Below the pieces are notes generated by a model. That model made no database searches, was not told the DNA's origin, and saw only the letters and a program-made list of their open reading frames with translations. A stretch of 43,248 nucleotides of DNA from Planctomycetaceae bacterium (GTDB taxonomy: Bacteria > Planctomycetota > Planctomycetia > Planctomycetales > Planctomycetaceae): the NCBI GenBank assembly GCA_028284485.1, contig JANQRQ010000231.1, positions 1-43,248 of the forward strand, in the 5' to 3' direction. Each line of letters starts with the position of its first letter. Positions within the stretch are counted from its first letter, which is position 1. The position numbers and the translations under genes are program-made. Positions 42,772 through 43,248 of the stretch are shown one piece after another.

Positions 42772-43248
42772 GGCCGCTTCAGATTGGCTCTGTGCAGGTG
42801 CCGAGAAGTAGAATCCAACTTGTGTCTCGGCAGGCTCATTCAGATTGGACGAGCGAACAACATCAATTCGCGCACCATAAGGGTAAATGGCACCGGTTTT
42901 CAGACGTGCTGCTTCTCCGCCGACAACTTCACAGTTTAATTCGGGAGTTTCCGCGAATGGCGGAGAAAACGGGATATGCAGTGAGATTTGTTTTTGTCCC
43001 GGAAGAAATTCGCCGTGACAGGCCCCCTCGATGCTTTCGATTCCATCCCCGGAAACTCGACGCGTAATCCATTGTCGGGAGTTTGGTTCGCCAGTCGACT
43101 CTACGTTCGACTGCGCCGCGGGATCGAGCTTCTGTTCCGACTCGTTGACAAACAACGCAGCCGATTGCTCCGGTTTCAACTCCGATGGTGCCTCCTCTTG
43201 AGCGGGTGGCGTGTCGGCATCGATCTGTCGTCTCTGAAAGCGACCACC
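42769..43248 (-). CDS. Hypothetical protein, 5' end beyond the window
   Basis: The minus-strand frame is open to the right edge and ends at TAG 42769-42771; 159 residues are visible. The visible N-terminal part is low in complexity and polar (TPPAQEEAPSELKPEQSAAL). The C-terminal half looks like a beta domain (QISLHIPFSPPFAETPELNC, then GGEAARLKTGAIYPYGARID). No family is recognised. The TAG stop is shared with a dispersed repeat. An opposite-strand open frame (42582-43067) is a shadow. Confidence 0.6.
   Translation of the reverse strand, partial: GGRFQRRQIDADTPPAQEEAPSELKPEQSAALFVNESEQKLDPAAQSNVESTGEPNSRQWITRRVSGDGIESIEGACHGEFLPGQKQISLHIPFSPPFAETPELNCEVVGGEAARLKTGAIYPYGARIDVVRSSNLNEPAETQVGFYFSAPAQSQSEAA

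Noticed and set aside
42582..43067. 161-codon plus-strand open frame near the right edge
   Set aside because: It runs through the dispersed repeat and is antisense to a better minus-strand frame that is open to the window edge.

Overview
The window looks like chromosomal DNA from a member of the Planctomycetota. The evidence is a planctomycete-type small basic protein next to clpB, a bacterial tripeptidyl-peptidase II homologue, separate coaC and coaB genes after yicC-gmk-rpoZ, a lineage-typical PGPGW membrane protein, GTG and TTG starts, and spacers loaded with small palindromic repeats. Genus cannot be fixed by eye. No tRNA, rRNA, CRISPR array, transposase or phage gene was seen.

Layout. 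1-6.2 kb is loose accessory DNA: an exported esterase, a PGPGW membrane protein, an iodotyrosine-deiodinase-like flavoprotein, two small unknown genes and a membrane-anchored TAXI binding protein. They are separated by repeat-rich spacers at 1.7-2.6 and 4.35-4.84 kb. 6.4-16.2 kb carries an exported TPPII-type subtilase, an MFS carrier, a CCA/poly(A) nucleotidyltransferase, a Gfo/Idh/MocA oxidoreductase and a PLP decarboxylase. 16.5-21.8 kb is a proteostasis block (small basic protein, clpB, dnaK). 22.3-28.8 kb is a co-directional housekeeping series: pheA, tpiA, secG, yicC, gmk, rpoZ, coaC, coaB. 29-36.4 kb holds ftsK, cimA and valS. 36.6-43.2 kb holds a DUF151 nuclease, a deviant NagB-like protein, an unknown membrane protein, fabH, an NRDE-family Ntn hydrolase, a jelly-roll protein and a gene cut by the right edge.

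The most notable system is the cimA leader (31395-31619). It has a sigma70-type promoter overlapping the ftsK stop codon, a 32-codon leader peptide with an Ile-Gly-Ile-Ile-Leu run, and a strong intrinsic terminator. A competing antiterminator has its 5' arm in the last codons of the leader peptide. This is the full architecture of ribosome-mediated attenuation, placed before citramalate synthase, the first enzyme of the pyruvate route to isoleucine.

Other highlights: a ~100-bp repeat whose edge coincides with the TAG stop codons of two unrelated genes (25230-25329 and 42671-42771); a prephenate dehydratase with a histone-H1-like lysine tail and an apparently degenerate chorismate mutase domain; a bacterial flavoprotein with the substrate-binding triad of vertebrate iodotyrosine deiodinase; a NagB-like protein lacking the catalytic Asp next to its conserved His; and a 17-bp hairpin with a T-run just before ftsK.
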